The translations under genes and the position numbers were made by a program. A stretch of DNA of 54,028 bases from an uncultured Lachnospiraceae bacterium (GTDB lineage Bacteria; Bacillota; Clostridia; Lachnospirales; Lachnospiraceae): NCBI GenBank assembly GCA_900548905.1, contig URMK01000047.1:1-54028 (forward strand), in the 5' to 3' direction. Under the pieces are notes generated by a model. The model searched no databases, was not told the DNA's origin, and saw only the letters and a program-made list of their open reading frames with translations. The number at the start of each line of letters is the position of its first letter. Positions within the stretch are counted from its first letter, which is position 1. This document shows positions 25,309 through 35,002 of this stretch, in pieces.

Positions 25309-26583
25309 ATGCCGGAAAAAATATATTTATGCATTGATCTAAAGTCCTTTTATGCGTCTGTGGAATGTGTGGCCCGAGGGCTGGATCCCCTTACCACTAA
25401 TCTCGTCGTGGCGGATCCGGAGCGGGAAAGCGGTACAATCTGCCTTGCGGTCTCCCCTTCCCTGAAAAGGCTCGGCGTCCTAAACCGGTGCCGGGTGTTT
25501 CAAATACCGTCGGGAATAAACTATATTATGGCACCGCCCAGGATGAAAAAATACATCGAATGTTCGGCCGATATTTACGCCATTTACTTAAAATACATTT
25601 CCAGGGAGGATATACATGTTTATTCCATCGATGAAGCCTTTCTTGATGTGACAGATTATCTGCCCCTGTACCGCATGAGAGCAAAGCAGCTGGGACAGCG
25701 TATGATGGATGATATCCGGGATGCTACCGGCATTCCTGCGGCCTGCGGTATCGGGACCAATCTGTATCTGGCTAAAATAGCGCTGGATATTACAGCGAAG
25801 CACAGCCCGGATTTCATCGGCTATCTGGATGAAGAGCTCTATCGCAGAACCTTATGGGACCACAGGCCGATCACGGATTTCTGGCGTATCGGCCCGGGGC
25901 TTTCCGGCCGGCTTTCTTCCATGGGGATTACCTCCATGGGAGAGGTCGCCCATATGAGGGAGGATCTCCTTTATAAGGCCTTCGGGGTGGACGCCGAATA
26001 TCTCATCGATCATGCCTGGGGACGGGAACCCACCACCATCGCAGAAATCAAGGCCTATAAATCCAAAACCAACTCCCTTTCCACCGGCCAGGTGCTCTTT
26101 CGCGGCTACCGCTATGAAGAAGGGCTGCTCATCGTAAAAGAAATGGTGGATTTATTATGCCTTGATCTGGTGGACAAAGGACTGGTTACCGACTCCATTT
26201 CCCTGTATATCGGTTATTATAAAAATGCCGCCAAATCCTCAAACGGCACATGCAGAATGTCGGTCACCACCAACTCCGTCCGGATTATAACCGGATATTT
26301 CACGCAGCTTTACGAGCGGATTATTAATAAAGATGCTTTGGTACACAGGGTAAATATCACCTTTAACAATGTACTTGACGAAGCCTATGAACAATACGAC
26401 CTGTTTACGGAACCGGCAGAGCTGGAGCGCGACCGCAAAATCCAGCTGGCAGTACTGGATATCAAGAAAAAGTTCGGCAACAACGCCGTATTTAAAGGAA
26501 TGAATCTGGTAAAAGGCGCTACCACCCTGGAGCGCAACCAGCAAATAGGAGGACATAAAAGTGGCGAATCAACCGAAAGCTGA
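25309..26583 (+). CDS. Y-family DNA polymerase (UvrX/YqjW-like)
   Basis: 424-residue translesion polymerase. Catalytic motifs are intact: YLCIDLKSFYASVECV at the start and YSIDEAFLDVT, the carboxylates that bind Mg2+. Helix-hairpin-helix-like and little-finger regions follow. It copies past DNA lesions with low fidelity. AGGAGG before the ATG at 25309 excludes an upstream in-frame ATG. It overlaps the YolD-like gene by 23 bases; the same pairing (yolD-uvrX, yqjX-yqjW) is known in Bacillus. The LexA box makes it SOS-regulated. Confidence 0.93.
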   Translation: MPEKIYLCIDLKSFYASVECVARGLDPLTTNLVVADPERESGTICLAVSPSLKRLGVLNRCRVFQIPSGINYIMAPPRMKKYIECSADIYAIYLKYISREDIHVYSIDEAFLDVTDYLPLYRMRAKQLGQRMMDDIRDATGIPAACGIGTNLYLAKIALDITAKHSPDFIGYLDEELYRRTLWDHRPITDFWRIGPGLSGRLSSMGITSMGEVAHMREDLLYKAFGVDAEYLIDHAWGREPTTIAEIKAYKSKTNSLSTGQVLFRGYRYEEGLLIVKEMVDLLCLDLVDKGLVTDSISLYIGYYKNAAKSSNGTCRMSVTTNSVRIITGYFTQLYERIINKDALVHRVNITFNNVLDEAYEQYDLFTEPAELERDRKIQLAVLDIKKKFGNNAVFKGMNLVKGATTLERNQQIGGHKSGESTES

Positions 26584-26872
26584 CCGCGCAAAGCTCTTTC
26601 TCCCCTTTGACGCCTTAAAAGGGTTCCGGGAAGCCCTTGCGGAAAAAGAACGGATCGTGGTACCGAAAACAGAATTATCCGAGGACAGGAAAGAGGAACT
26701 GGATCGCCTCCTGCATCGGATTAAACCGGGAGATATTATTACCGTCGTCTATTTCCATAACGAAGAATATGTGAAGCTGACCGGAATGCTTTCCAGGATC
26801 AGCTTTTCCGGCCGCACGCTGTCTATCGTCCAGACCCGGATTTCCTTTGAGGATATTTACAGCATTGAATAA
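26561..26872 (+). CDS. YolD-like protein
   Basis: 103-residue protein of the YolD type, with a proline-rich N-terminal FLPFDALKGF segment and a C-terminal beta-rich part (DIITVVYFHNEEYVKLTG). YolD-like proteins are encoded with Gram-positive Y-family polymerases and are thought to act as an accessory like UmuD. GTG start at 26561 with AGGAGGA upstream; starts inside the polymerase gene, so translation is coupled. Confidence 0.88.
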   Translation: MANQPKADRAKLFLPFDALKGFREALAEKERIVVPKTELSEDRKEELDRLLHRIKPGDIITVVYFHNEEYVKLTGMLSRISFSGRTLSIVQTRISFEDIYSIE

Positions 26873-26881
26873 CCGGCGTTC

Positions 26882-26918
26882 CCCTTTCCACAAGCTGCCG
26901 TCCCGTCAAAGGAAAGGG
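26882..26918. terminator. Hairpin between convergent genes
   Basis: CCCTTTCC (26882-26889) pairs with GGAAAGGG (26911-26918) over a 21-base loop, between the YolD-like and Xre membrane-protein genes. No strong T-run. Confidence 0.45.
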
Positions 26919-26943
26919 CTATAAACACTTAGTATAGGCCGTC

Positions 26944-27465
26944 TCAGCCCCTGTCGGTTCCGCTGTTAAGCAATTTCATCTTGAACGCATGGATTTTTTC
27001 CGCATACCTGCTGGTCATTATTACACCCACAATAATCATTCCAAACGAGATTCCAAGCGACATTCCCTGCAGGAAATCAAATAAAGCCGTTGGTGCTTCG
27101 TTTTCAACAAACAGGGTGATAAAATAAATTACAAAGGAGATACAGCCCGTGATGAAAAGCCAATGCAGCCTCCTCGTAATTTTTCGTTTTTCTTCCTTGC
27201 TGTAATCTGCAACTTTAAGTACTGTTTCTTTTAATTCTTTGTCCATTTGACCGCTTTCCCTTTCTCCGTCCAACAAGTCTCTGAGTTCTACATCATAGTA
27301 ATCAGACAGTTCAATGAGAATATCCAAATCCGGCATATTGCTGCCGGTTTCCCACCTGGAGACTGTTCTTCGTGAAACGCCCATACGTTCGGCAAGCTGC
27401 TCCTGCGTAATTTTTTTCTCTTTCCGAAGCTCCTTTAAGAAGCCTCCCACTTTTTGCTGATCCAT
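26944..27465 (-). CDS. Xre-family membrane-anchored regulator
   Basis: 173-residue protein. N-terminal Cro/C1 HTH (about 8-62: ITQEQLAERMGVSRRTVSRWETGSN quoted in part as RMGVSRRTVSRWETG), a charged linker (KVADYSKEEKRKITRR), then two transmembrane helices (WLFITGCISFVIYFITLF and MSLGISFGMIIVGVIM). This HTH-linker-two-TM layout is common in Clostridia and suggests a membrane-located regulator. It has a long leader of roughly 155 bases and its own promoter. Confidence 0.85.
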   Translation of the reverse strand: MDQQKVGGFLKELRKEKKITQEQLAERMGVSRRTVSRWETGSNMPDLDILIELSDYYDVELRDLLDGERESGQMDKELKETVLKVADYSKEEKRKITRRLHWLFITGCISFVIYFITLFVENEAPTALFDFLQGMSLGISFGMIIVGVIMTSRYAEKIHAFKMKLLNSGTDRG

Positions 27466-27546
27466 CTGCCTGCTCCTCCTTTCTCTTACAGAGTACCCAT
27501 CTTCCGGACAAAAAAACAGGACATAAAACGGGCAAATGCGCCATTT

Positions 27547-27656
27547 CCCATATGGGACATTACCTGTCTGCCATCCTCTTATCCTAAAACTTCGTCCCGA
27601 ATTCCCATTATCATCTGAACTAAACTAAGTATAAGCTAACAAAAGACCTTTTACAA
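27547..27656 (-). promoter_or_regulatory. Promoter and leader palindrome of the Xre gene
   Basis: Minus-strand -35 TTGTAA (27651-27656), 17-base spacer, -10 TATACT (27628-27633). The perfect palindrome CCCATATGGG (27547-27556) lies in the long leader. Confidence 0.5.
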
Positions 27657-27977
27657 ATCTATTCTTAACCGGAATCGTAAAGAGCCGTGTATATGTCACG
27701 GGAAAAAAGAGCCTGATTTCCGCTTCTTGCTATCTGAAACCAATGGTACTTAAATAGAATTACGGATGGCGGATCGCCTAACGGGGAACCCATGAGGAAC
27801 TGCTATCGTTAAACGGCAGATATTCCCGGATGTACCGGGCACAAATGGGGGAAGAATAACCAGGGAAACGATAAGGGCATTCCAGGTCAAGCACCTCCCG
27901 GTCCGTTCATGGTATCTTAAAAAAAAAGAAACGATCCGGACTTGTCTGAGTCGTTGCCAAAAAGGAGGTACCAAGCT
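27657..27977. other. Gene-free stretch before the AraC/GyrI gene
   Basis: No supported gene. It holds the dyad CCGTG-TATATGT-CACGG (27685-27701) and a weak plus-strand promoter-like pair, TTGCTA and TTAAAT with 17-base spacing. An A9 run lies about 60 bases before the AraC/GyrI start. Confidence 0.4.
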
Positions 27978-28886
27978 ATGCATGCCTGGGAACAAATACA
28001 ACTGACACTGGAATATATGGAAGCACATCTGGATGAGGATATCCATATCGAATATCTGGCGGAACTTGCCGCGCTGTCTCCCTTCTATTATCAGCGCCTC
28101 TTCCGCCGCCTGGTGAAAAAGCCGGTGGGAGAATATATCCGTCTGCGCCGGATGGCGAGGGCTACCGAAGCTCTGCTGGACAGGAACCGGCGTATCCTGG
28201 ATATCGCCCTGGATTTGGGTTTTTCCTCCCACGAACACTTCACGCGCTCTTTTAAGGAAACCTTTGGAATCACCCCGGAGGAATACCGCCGTAGCCCGCG
28301 CACACTGAACCGCATGACCAAACCGGAGCTGCTGCTGCATTACACGCTGATCGATGAAGGGGTGCCTCTCATTACGGACGGAATTGTCCTGGAAATCAAC
28401 CGTCAGCAGGTGGAAACGCCTGTCCCCTTCGCAGGGCTGGAAAAAGAGATGCCCGTCCAGTTTGTTGACGGCCTTGGCACCGAATCCGGCATCGATCCCC
28501 TGGCCGCCCTCTGGGACAGCCTCCATGAGCAAAAGGAAACTGTGTTGGGGCTTTCCGGAGAAGAAGAAATCGGTGTTTCCTCCCCGAGTGACCGGGAAGG
28601 TTTTTTCCGCTATTTCGCCGGGACAAAAGGGGGAACGGATACGGTTCCGGAGGGATTCCGGCTGTGGATGCTTCCCGAAGGAGAATATCTGGTCTGCTCT
28701 TTTGAAGCGGAAAACTTTGAAGCACTTGTTATGGACGCCCTTTACAAAGCCAACCAATATATCTATAATACCTGGCTTCCCAATCATAAGCTGGGGACGG
28801 AACCCTTCTGCGCGGAACGCTATGCAAGCCATACACCGCAGACAAACCGTATGGAAATCTGGCTTAAGCTCCTAAACCAATCATAA
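27978..28886 (+). CDS. AraC regulator with GyrI-like effector domain
   Basis: 302-residue regulator in the MarA/Rob-like order: N-terminal AraC HTH (about 1-105, DIHIEYLAELAALSPFYYQRL and DLGFSSHEHFTRSFKETFGITPEEYR in parts), followed by a GyrI-like small-molecule-binding domain (about 115-302, GFRLWMLPEGEYLVC, NTWLPNHKLG). Such proteins often respond to drugs or toxic cations. AAGGAGG precedes the ATG at 27978. Monocistronic, followed by a good terminator; target unknown. Confidence 0.85.
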   Translation: MHAWEQIQLTLEYMEAHLDEDIHIEYLAELAALSPFYYQRLFRRLVKKPVGEYIRLRRMARATEALLDRNRRILDIALDLGFSSHEHFTRSFKETFGITPEEYRRSPRTLNRMTKPELLLHYTLIDEGVPLITDGIVLEINRQQVETPVPFAGLEKEMPVQFVDGLGTESGIDPLAALWDSLHEQKETVLGLSGEEEIGVSSPSDREGFFRYFAGTKGGTDTVPEGFRLWMLPEGEYLVCSFEAENFEALVMDALYKANQYIYNTWLPNHKLGTEPFCAERYASHTPQTNRMEIWLKLLNQS

Positions 28887-28897
28887 CTTCCCCAGTC

Positions 28898-28931
28898 AAC
28901 GGCGGGCCTGTCAGCAGACAGGTCCGCTGTT
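28898..28931 (+). terminator. Terminator of the AraC/GyrI gene
   Basis: A nearly continuous 15-bp stem AACGGCGGGCCTGTC / GACAGGTCCGCTGTT with loop AGCA, followed by CTTTCC. Confidence 0.75.
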
Positions 28932-29103
28932 CTTTCCGATCCCGCAGCATAGCCTCCTGCCGCAACGCATCTATCCGGAAAAAATGACTGATTTCGCTTA
29001 TGCAAACCATAGTTAATGCCGATATTTAGTATATTCGGACCATCTGGCTGTCTCTGCTTTCTGAATCCGACGGATGATTGAACCTTATAGGAGGAATGTT
29101 GTT

Positions 29104-32100
29104 ATGGCACTTGAATTAAATCACCTTCCGTCCAATGTTTTCTATGCATTGGAACAAAACAGCAGCAGTTATGTATTTCTCTGCGATACCGCTGCCGGCC
29201 AATACCGCTTTTCTCGAAACGGGGTGCAACATTTCGGCCTGCCCGGTGAAACCTTTGCTTCACAGAATCTGTGGGCAAGGCTTCTCCATCCGGAGGACTA
29301 TGCCTCCTTTTCCTTTAAGTATCGGGAGCTTGCCAAGGGGAAACGGGATCGGATAAGCGGGGATTACCGCTTCAGGGAACATTCCGGCGCTTATTTTCTG
29401 GGCCGTATCGATGCCTGGGCGGATACGGATCCGGAGCGGGAGCCTGCCCGCCTTGTTTCCGGCCTGATCAGCTTTCTGAAACGGAATAAGGCCACCGACC
29501 CGGTAACGGGACTTCCGGGCAACAGTGATTTCCGCAGTGCCCTCAAAGATATCTCCGGGCAAACCGATCCCTGTGCCGTTCTTATGATAGGGATTGATGA
29601 GTTTAAAAATATAAATGATTTTTATTCATATTCCTTCGGCGATAAGGTGCTCGCATATTATGCGGACTTTATCCTATCCAGTCTTCCCCGCTGTGCCATG
29701 ATGTTCCGTCTGGACGGAGACGGTTTCGGAATTCTTTTCTCATGCATGGACCGGGAGAGCGTACAGGACTGGTTCACCCGACTGCAGCACAGGATACGGC
29801 GGCCTGTCCAAATCGATGAAATCCGTGTTTCCATCACGATTTCCGCAGGTCTGTGTCTCTATCCCGAGGATGGGCAGGAGCATGAAATCCTATACCGCAA
29901 CTCCCGCGTGGCCCTTTACTCCGCCAAGCAGAACGGCAAGGATCAGCTTGCCCGTTATTCGGAAAAACTGGTGGATGAGGATCACGCCCGTATGCTCCTG
30001 CGTACAAATCTGCGGCAGTCGGTTATCACAGGCTTCCGGGGCTTTTCCCTGCATTACCAGCCCATCGTCCACGCGGACTGCGGCCGTATCAGCGGTGCCG
30101 AAGCCCTGCTGCGCTGGGAGGATCCTGCATTTCCTCCCTGTGAAGGGCCCTGCCGGTTTATTCCGGTACTGGAAGAAAGCGGGCTGATTATTGAGGTGGG
30201 ACGCTGGGTTCTTGAGCAGGCGGTGCAGCAATGCGCCAGCTGGATTGCCTACATGCCTGATTTCCAGATGAATATCAATGTGGCAAGCGTCCAATTTGAA
30301 GACCCCGGCTTTAAATTCTTTGTTATAGATACGCTGGCAAAATATGGTCTTAAGCCCTATAATATCACCCTGGAGCTCACCGAAAGCGGCAAAATTAAAA
30401 AGACGCAGCTTGTGCGCAGCACCTTTGATTTTCTGCGAAGCCAGGGCGTGAATATCGCTTTGGATGATTTCGGGACCGGCTACGCCTCCCTGGATGTATT
30501 CCGGGTTCTCAGCGCGGACGAGCTTAAAATCGACCGCTCCTTTCTGGATCGCATCACGTATGATGTCATTGACCAGAAGCTTATATCCGTTCTGGTGGAT
30601 CTGTGCCACAGTATCTGTATGAAGGTCTGTGTGGAAGGCATAGAAAGCCATGAACTGGAATCTGTTGTACGCCAGCTGGGCCCGGACCTGCTCCAGGGGT
30701 ACTACTACAGCCGGCCGCTGACTGCGGACAGCTTTGCCGCAGCTTATTTTGAAGGCACCTCCCCTCCGGCCGAAACGAGCGGACAGGTCCCTTCGGAATA
30801 CACACACAGCATGGTATACTCCGCCTTCCGTCCGGCACAGCCGCTGAGTATCGATGCGCTGGTTGACAACGCCCATGCCGGAGTCTTTCAGGTCGGCATG
30901 GACAATGAATTCACCTTCCTGACCTGTAACGAAGGCTACCGCCGCATGCTCGGCTATACCGCCGCCGAAATGGAGCATAATTTCAAAAACCATGCCCTGG
31001 GCTTTGTTTACCCGGACGATATGCAGTATGTGAATGAGGAGATCCGCCGGCAGCTTGGACTGGGTGATACCATTACTATTGAATTCCGCGTTGTCCGCAA
31101 GGACGGCACCCCTATCTGGATCCTGGGCACCGGCAACGTGGTGAGAGGACGGCACGGGGCTTCCAGCCTTGTTGTGGTAATCGTCAACAATGACCGGCTG
31201 AAAAAGAAAGAGCTGGCTTTGGCGGAAGAACACACTTTGTTTAAAAAGCTGCTGGACAATCTTCCGGTGGGAATCAAATGCGTGCGTTTTGATCCGGATT
31301 TCACCATTGATTACATATCCCAAGGATTTCTGGAGCTTCTGGGCTACAGCCGCGAAGACATCAGCCGGCTGTTTGACGATAAATATATCAATCTCATATA
31401 CGAAGAGGATCGAAAGGTTGTCATCAATGATATCCTGGAGCAGCTGAAGCTGAGCAATGTGGTCCATATGCGCTACCGCAGCCTGTGCAGGGACGGCCGC
31501 CTGATTTGGGTGGAAACCGTATCCCGGCTCTGTGCCGCCGACGCCGACGGCATTCAGCGGGCGTGCTCCGGCGTGATACAGATAACGGATATCGGCGGGG
31601 AAAACGGGCAGGTTGGCCGCGGCCTGAATATCGTAAACCGATACCAGATGGTTACCGCGCAATGGGGGGAATTTTTGTTTGAAATCGACTTTCCCAGCAG
31701 AATGGTGATGTTTTCAGAAAATTTTGCAGAACAGTTCGGATCGGCCAATGAATTATCCCTGGATGAGATGTTGCGCTTCGTTCATGCGGATGAGCTTCCG
31801 GACTTCCGGGAGGCCGTGGACAAAGCAAGGGAGGGTGAACGCCCCCGGCCTGTGGAAATGCGTTTCCGCCAGCCCGACGGCAGCTACCGCTGGTATTCTG
31901 CGGCCTTCAGCCTGCCGGAAAAATTCCGTGATACGCCGATAACGGTCATCGGGCGGATTACCGATATTGATACGGAGCGCAGGGAACGGGTCCGCCTGCT
32001 GGAACAATCCCAGCATGACAGTACCACAGGCCTGCTCAACAAAGGAACGACCGAGGAACGCATCCGCTCGATCCTGCTGCACGCCTGTATTCAAAAAGAC

Positions 32101-32502
32101 CATTATGCCCTTTTCATGATGGATATCGATAATTTTAAAGGGATTAATGATACTTACGGGCACTTTAACGGCGACGAGGTCCTGCGTGTTATAGCCGCCC
32201 GTCTCCGGTCTCTGTTCAGTCAGGCCGATATTGTGGGGCGTGTGGGCGGCGATGAATTTATGGCTTTTCTGCGCTATTCCGGCGACAAACAGCAGTTGGT
32301 TGCCAAGGTGCAGGCCGTACTGGAATCCCTGCACGGAGAGATCGCCGTTGACGGAGGCGTCTGCCATCCCTGCGTCAGCATAGGCCTCTCCTGTTACCCC
32401 TCGGACGGCACCCATTTTTATGAACTGTTCCGCAGGGCCGACAGCGCATTGTACCGGGCGAAGGAACGGGGTAAAGACGGATACTACATCTCCGCACAGT
32501 GA
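29104..32502 (+). CDS. GGDEF-EAL-PAS3-GGDEF cyclic-di-GMP enzyme
   Basis: 1132-residue soluble signalling protein. Order: PAS-like (about 10-125); degenerate GGDEF with DGDGF at 204-208; EAL phosphodiesterase (about 300-550) with EALLRW, NINVAS, ELTESG, DDFGTGYAS and KIDRSF intact; three PAS domains (about 580-690, 710-825, 850-960); and an intact C-terminal GGDEF (RVGGDEF) cyclase. The inhibitory RxxD site before the last GGDEF is absent (SQAD). It could both make and break c-di-GMP, with the first GGDEF probably regulatory. AGGAGG precedes the ATG at 29104. Its 3' end overlaps the convergent hybrid kinase by 19 bases. Confidence 0.92.
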   Translation: MALELNHLPSNVFYALEQNSSSYVFLCDTAAGQYRFSRNGVQHFGLPGETFASQNLWARLLHPEDYASFSFKYRELAKGKRDRISGDYRFREHSGAYFLGRIDAWADTDPEREPARLVSGLISFLKRNKATDPVTGLPGNSDFRSALKDISGQTDPCAVLMIGIDEFKNINDFYSYSFGDKVLAYYADFILSSLPRCAMMFRLDGDGFGILFSCMDRESVQDWFTRLQHRIRRPVQIDEIRVSITISAGLCLYPEDGQEHEILYRNSRVALYSAKQNGKDQLARYSEKLVDEDHARMLLRTNLRQSVITGFRGFSLHYQPIVHADCGRISGAEALLRWEDPAFPPCEGPCRFIPVLEESGLIIEVGRWVLEQAVQQCASWIAYMPDFQMNINVASVQFEDPGFKFFVIDTLAKYGLKPYNITLELTESGKIKKTQLVRSTFDFLRSQGVNIALDDFGTGYASLDVFRVLSADELKIDRSFLDRITYDVIDQKLISVLVDLCHSICMKVCVEGIESHELESVVRQLGPDLLQGYYYSRPLTADSFAAAYFEGTSPPAETSGQVPSEYTHSMVYSAFRPAQPLSIDALVDNAHAGVFQVGMDNEFTFLTCNEGYRRMLGYTAAEMEHNFKNHALGFVYPDDMQYVNEEIRRQLGLGDTITIEFRVVRKDGTPIWILGTGNVVRGRHGASSLVVVIVNNDRLKKKELALAEEHTLFKKLLDNLPVGIKCVRFDPDFTIDYISQGFLELLGYSREDISRLFDDKYINLIYEEDRKVVINDILEQLKLSNVVHMRYRSLCRDGRLIWVETVSRLCAADADGIQRACSGVIQITDIGGENGQVGRGLNIVNRYQMVTAQWGEFLFEIDFPSRMVMFSENFAEQFGSANELSLDEMLRFVHADELPDFREAVDKAREGERPRPVEMRFRQPDGSYRWYSAAFSLPEKFRDTPITVIGRITDIDTERRERVRLLEQSQHDSTTGLLNKGTTEERIRSILLHACIQKDHYALFMMDIDNFKGINDTYGHFNGDEVLRVIAARLRSLFSQADIVGRVGGDEFMAFLRYSGDKQQLVAKVQAVLESLHGEIAVDGGVCHPCVSIGLSCYPSDGTHFYELFRRADSALYRAKERGKDGYYISAQ

Positions 32503-34979
32503 CCGTCCCCCGGCGGCTGCTTTGCGCAAAGATATTTCCTGATTTCCTCCATCCAGCTTTGCACATCAATCGGTTTGGTCAGATACCCGTCCATTCCGGC
32601 CTTCCCTGCGGCTGCTATGTCCTCCGGGAACGCATTGGCGCTGATGGCCAGAATGGGTAATCCGGAATCCTCCCGGTCCATTTTGCGGATTCGGCGCGTG
32701 GCTTCATAGCCGTCCATATGCGGCATCTGGATATCCATCAGGATCAAATCAAACCGGCCTGTAAAAGAAGCGGCGAACTGCTCTACCCCCTCCCGTCCGT
32801 CCCTCGCACAGCATACACAGGCTCCCGTTTCCGCAAGGGTCAGACGGGCGATTTCCAGATTGATTTCGTTGTCTTCCACTACCAAGATAGTCTTTCCCGT
32901 AAAATCATCCCGGCGCACACAGTCTCCCTCCGCCGTTTCACAGCCTGCCGTCTCCAGCAGACAGGAAGCAAGCGCGGCGGGAAAAAGAGGCTTCTGAAGA
33001 AAGCTCCTGATTCCGGCGGCCTCCGCCCGGGAACGGATATCCTCCCACCCATATGCATACAGGATAAGGGGCGTTCCCCCCGCACCGGTGATTCCCTCCG
33101 TCTCTCCGGCCTCAAACACATCCCGATCCGCCAGCACGGCATCATAGCCTTCCCCTGCGGCAACGGCTTGTTCCAGCATCGCTGCGGCCAAAGGGGCGCC
33201 GGCGGCCAGATCAGCCCCCGCTCCCATGTCCTCCAGCATACGCACAAGTTCCTGCCCCTGTTTGACATCCCCATCCACCACCAACACACGGCAGGCGGGC
33301 AGAACCGGCTTTTCCGGGGCTTCCGGATCCGGTTCCAGGGAAAGGATCACGGTAAAAACAGTCCCTTTCCCTTCCTCGCTGTCCACATGGATTTCTCCCT
33401 CCATCTGATCAACAATCCGCTTGGTGATCGCCATCCCCAGGCCGCTTCCTTCGATTTTATCCACTTTACTGTCCTGCGCTCTTGTAAATGCGTCAAAAAT
33501 ATGTTTCAGGAACTCCGGCTTCATACCGATTCCATTATCGGAAAAAGTGAACGACAGCCTGGCGGTACCTTCCTTCTGCGGCGGCAGTTCCTCCGCCTCC
33601 ACCATAATCCGGCCGCCATCCGGCGTGAATTTTGCCCCATTGGTCAGGATATTGACAAAAATCTGGCTTAACCGAAGGCTGTCACCCAGAAAATATTCAT
33701 GCCTTAACTCATGGATATACACGTCAAACCGGTGGCACTTTTCCTGCATATAAGGATATACCAGCGTAACAGTATTAACCATCACTTCCGCCAGTGACAT
33801 GGGCTTATGGTTCAGTGTAAGCCTTCCGCTTTCTATTTTAGACATATCCAGCACATCGCTGATCAGCCCCAGAAGATGTCTGCCCGATGAGATAATTTTG
33901 CGGCAGCAATCCCGGACGGCCGCCGGATCCCCGGCGTGGTTTTCCGCAATTCCCGCCATTCCGATAATGGCATTCATCGGGGTACGCATATCATGGCTCA
34001 TATTGGCAAGGAAAGCAGATTTGGCCTTATTGGCCCTGCGTCTGCTTTCCAGGCGCAGGTACAAAATACAGATAGATGAAAGAAGGACGAGAAAAACAAG
34101 GAGGGCTGAGGCGCACAGGATAACCATATTCCGCGACAATACGGCCGTCCGTTCCGTAACCACATCCCGGGGGACCGTACTGACCACTGTCCAGTTATTC
34201 AGTCCCAGAGGACAATAATACGCGTATTTCTCCACTCCCAGCTCGGAATAGGAAACCATCCCTTCTATCTGCCTGTCGATATCGTCACGCAGCCCCTCCA
34301 GGGTAAAGCCATTCTCAAAGTCCACGTTCTGCATATATTGGTAAAAATTGCTGAAATTCATGCTTCTGGCATGAAGCACCGGAATGCCTTCTTTATCAAT
34401 GATATAAGAATATCCCTCTCCCCCGAAGCTGTCCGCCTGAAGGTTCTTTCCCAGCTCCACAGTTCCCAGCATAGCCACAAGCACCTGCCCGGCGTCCGGC
34501 ACAGGCACGGCAATCAGAATGCCTCCCACCGCCCTGTCCGTAAAAATCTGGCGTGTGATATCACTGATATATATCCGGTTATCCATCGCCGCCTGAAAAT
34601 ACGCTTCCCCGGAAATATCCTTCGGTTCCGGAAACGCCGGGGTAAAAAGGAGGCCGTCTTTCCCTGCAATCCCGATATATTCAAAATCCAGTTCCCCCGC
34701 CATTGCGTCCAGATAGGCCGTCTGCCTCTCCCTGTCCGGATACACCCCCACCGACGAAGCGATAATAAGCAGCTCCTTTTTCTGTTCTTCCACCATGCTG
34801 GTCATAAAGTTCACTATGTGTCCGGAAGCATCCGAAAGACGCGATTGGTTTTCTTCCAGCAGAGTGCTTTCAAACTGAATAATATACAGATACAGAAGTA
34901 CGCCGAAAAGGAGAACCGAACTGATAAAAACAGCGGCGGCCCTGCACATCTCTTTTTGATTTTGAATGATCTTCTTCAT
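32484..34979 (-). CDS. Hybrid histidine kinase with double receiver
   Basis: 831-residue membrane kinase. TM1 (AAAVFISSVLLFGVLLYLYI), a large extracellular dCache-like domain (about 35-280), TM2 (VILCASALLVFLVLLSSICIL), HisKA with His329 in FLANMSHDMRTPMNA, HATPase (GSGLGMAITKRIV), a degenerate receiver (LVVDGD; DAVLADRDVFE) and an intact receiver (ILMDIQMPHMDGYEA). The ATG at 34979 has AGGAG upstream. It begins 23 bases after the stop of an orphan binding-protein gene, so the binding protein may load a ligand onto the Cache domain. No phosphotransfer partner or DNA-binding output is encoded nearby. Confidence 0.92.
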   Translation of the reverse strand: MKKIIQNQKEMCRAAAVFISSVLLFGVLLYLYIIQFESTLLEENQSRLSDASGHIVNFMTSMVEEQKKELLIIASSVGVYPDRERQTAYLDAMAGELDFEYIGIAGKDGLLFTPAFPEPKDISGEAYFQAAMDNRIYISDITRQIFTDRAVGGILIAVPVPDAGQVLVAMLGTVELGKNLQADSFGGEGYSYIIDKEGIPVLHARSMNFSNFYQYMQNVDFENGFTLEGLRDDIDRQIEGMVSYSELGVEKYAYYCPLGLNNWTVVSTVPRDVVTERTAVLSRNMVILCASALLVFLVLLSSICILYLRLESRRRANKAKSAFLANMSHDMRTPMNAIIGMAGIAENHAGDPAAVRDCCRKIISSGRHLLGLISDVLDMSKIESGRLTLNHKPMSLAEVMVNTVTLVYPYMQEKCHRFDVYIHELRHEYFLGDSLRLSQIFVNILTNGAKFTPDGGRIMVEAEELPPQKEGTARLSFTFSDNGIGMKPEFLKHIFDAFTRAQDSKVDKIEGSGLGMAITKRIVDQMEGEIHVDSEEGKGTVFTVILSLEPDPEAPEKPVLPACRVLVVDGDVKQGQELVRMLEDMGAGADLAAGAPLAAAMLEQAVAAGEGYDAVLADRDVFEAGETEGITGAGGTPLILYAYGWEDIRSRAEAAGIRSFLQKPLFPAALASCLLETAGCETAEGDCVRRDDFTGKTILVVEDNEINLEIARLTLAETGACVCCARDGREGVEQFAASFTGRFDLILMDIQMPHMDGYEATRRIRKMDREDSGLPILAISANAFPEDIAAAGKAGMDGYLTKPIDVQSWMEEIRKYLCAKQPPGDGHCAEM

Positions 34980-35002
34980 ACCGGCCAGCTCCTGTCCTCT
35001 CA

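Noticed and set aside
28887..29103. c-di-GMP riboswitch upstream of the GGDEF/EAL gene
   Set aside because: No conserved GEMM-like core could be seen; the region has a terminator and a weak dyad (29019-29038) only.
29890..31662. A 590-codon minus-strand frame within the c-di-GMP enzyme
   Set aside because: Shadow of GGDEF/EAL/PAS coding sequence; no start signal or recognisable motif.
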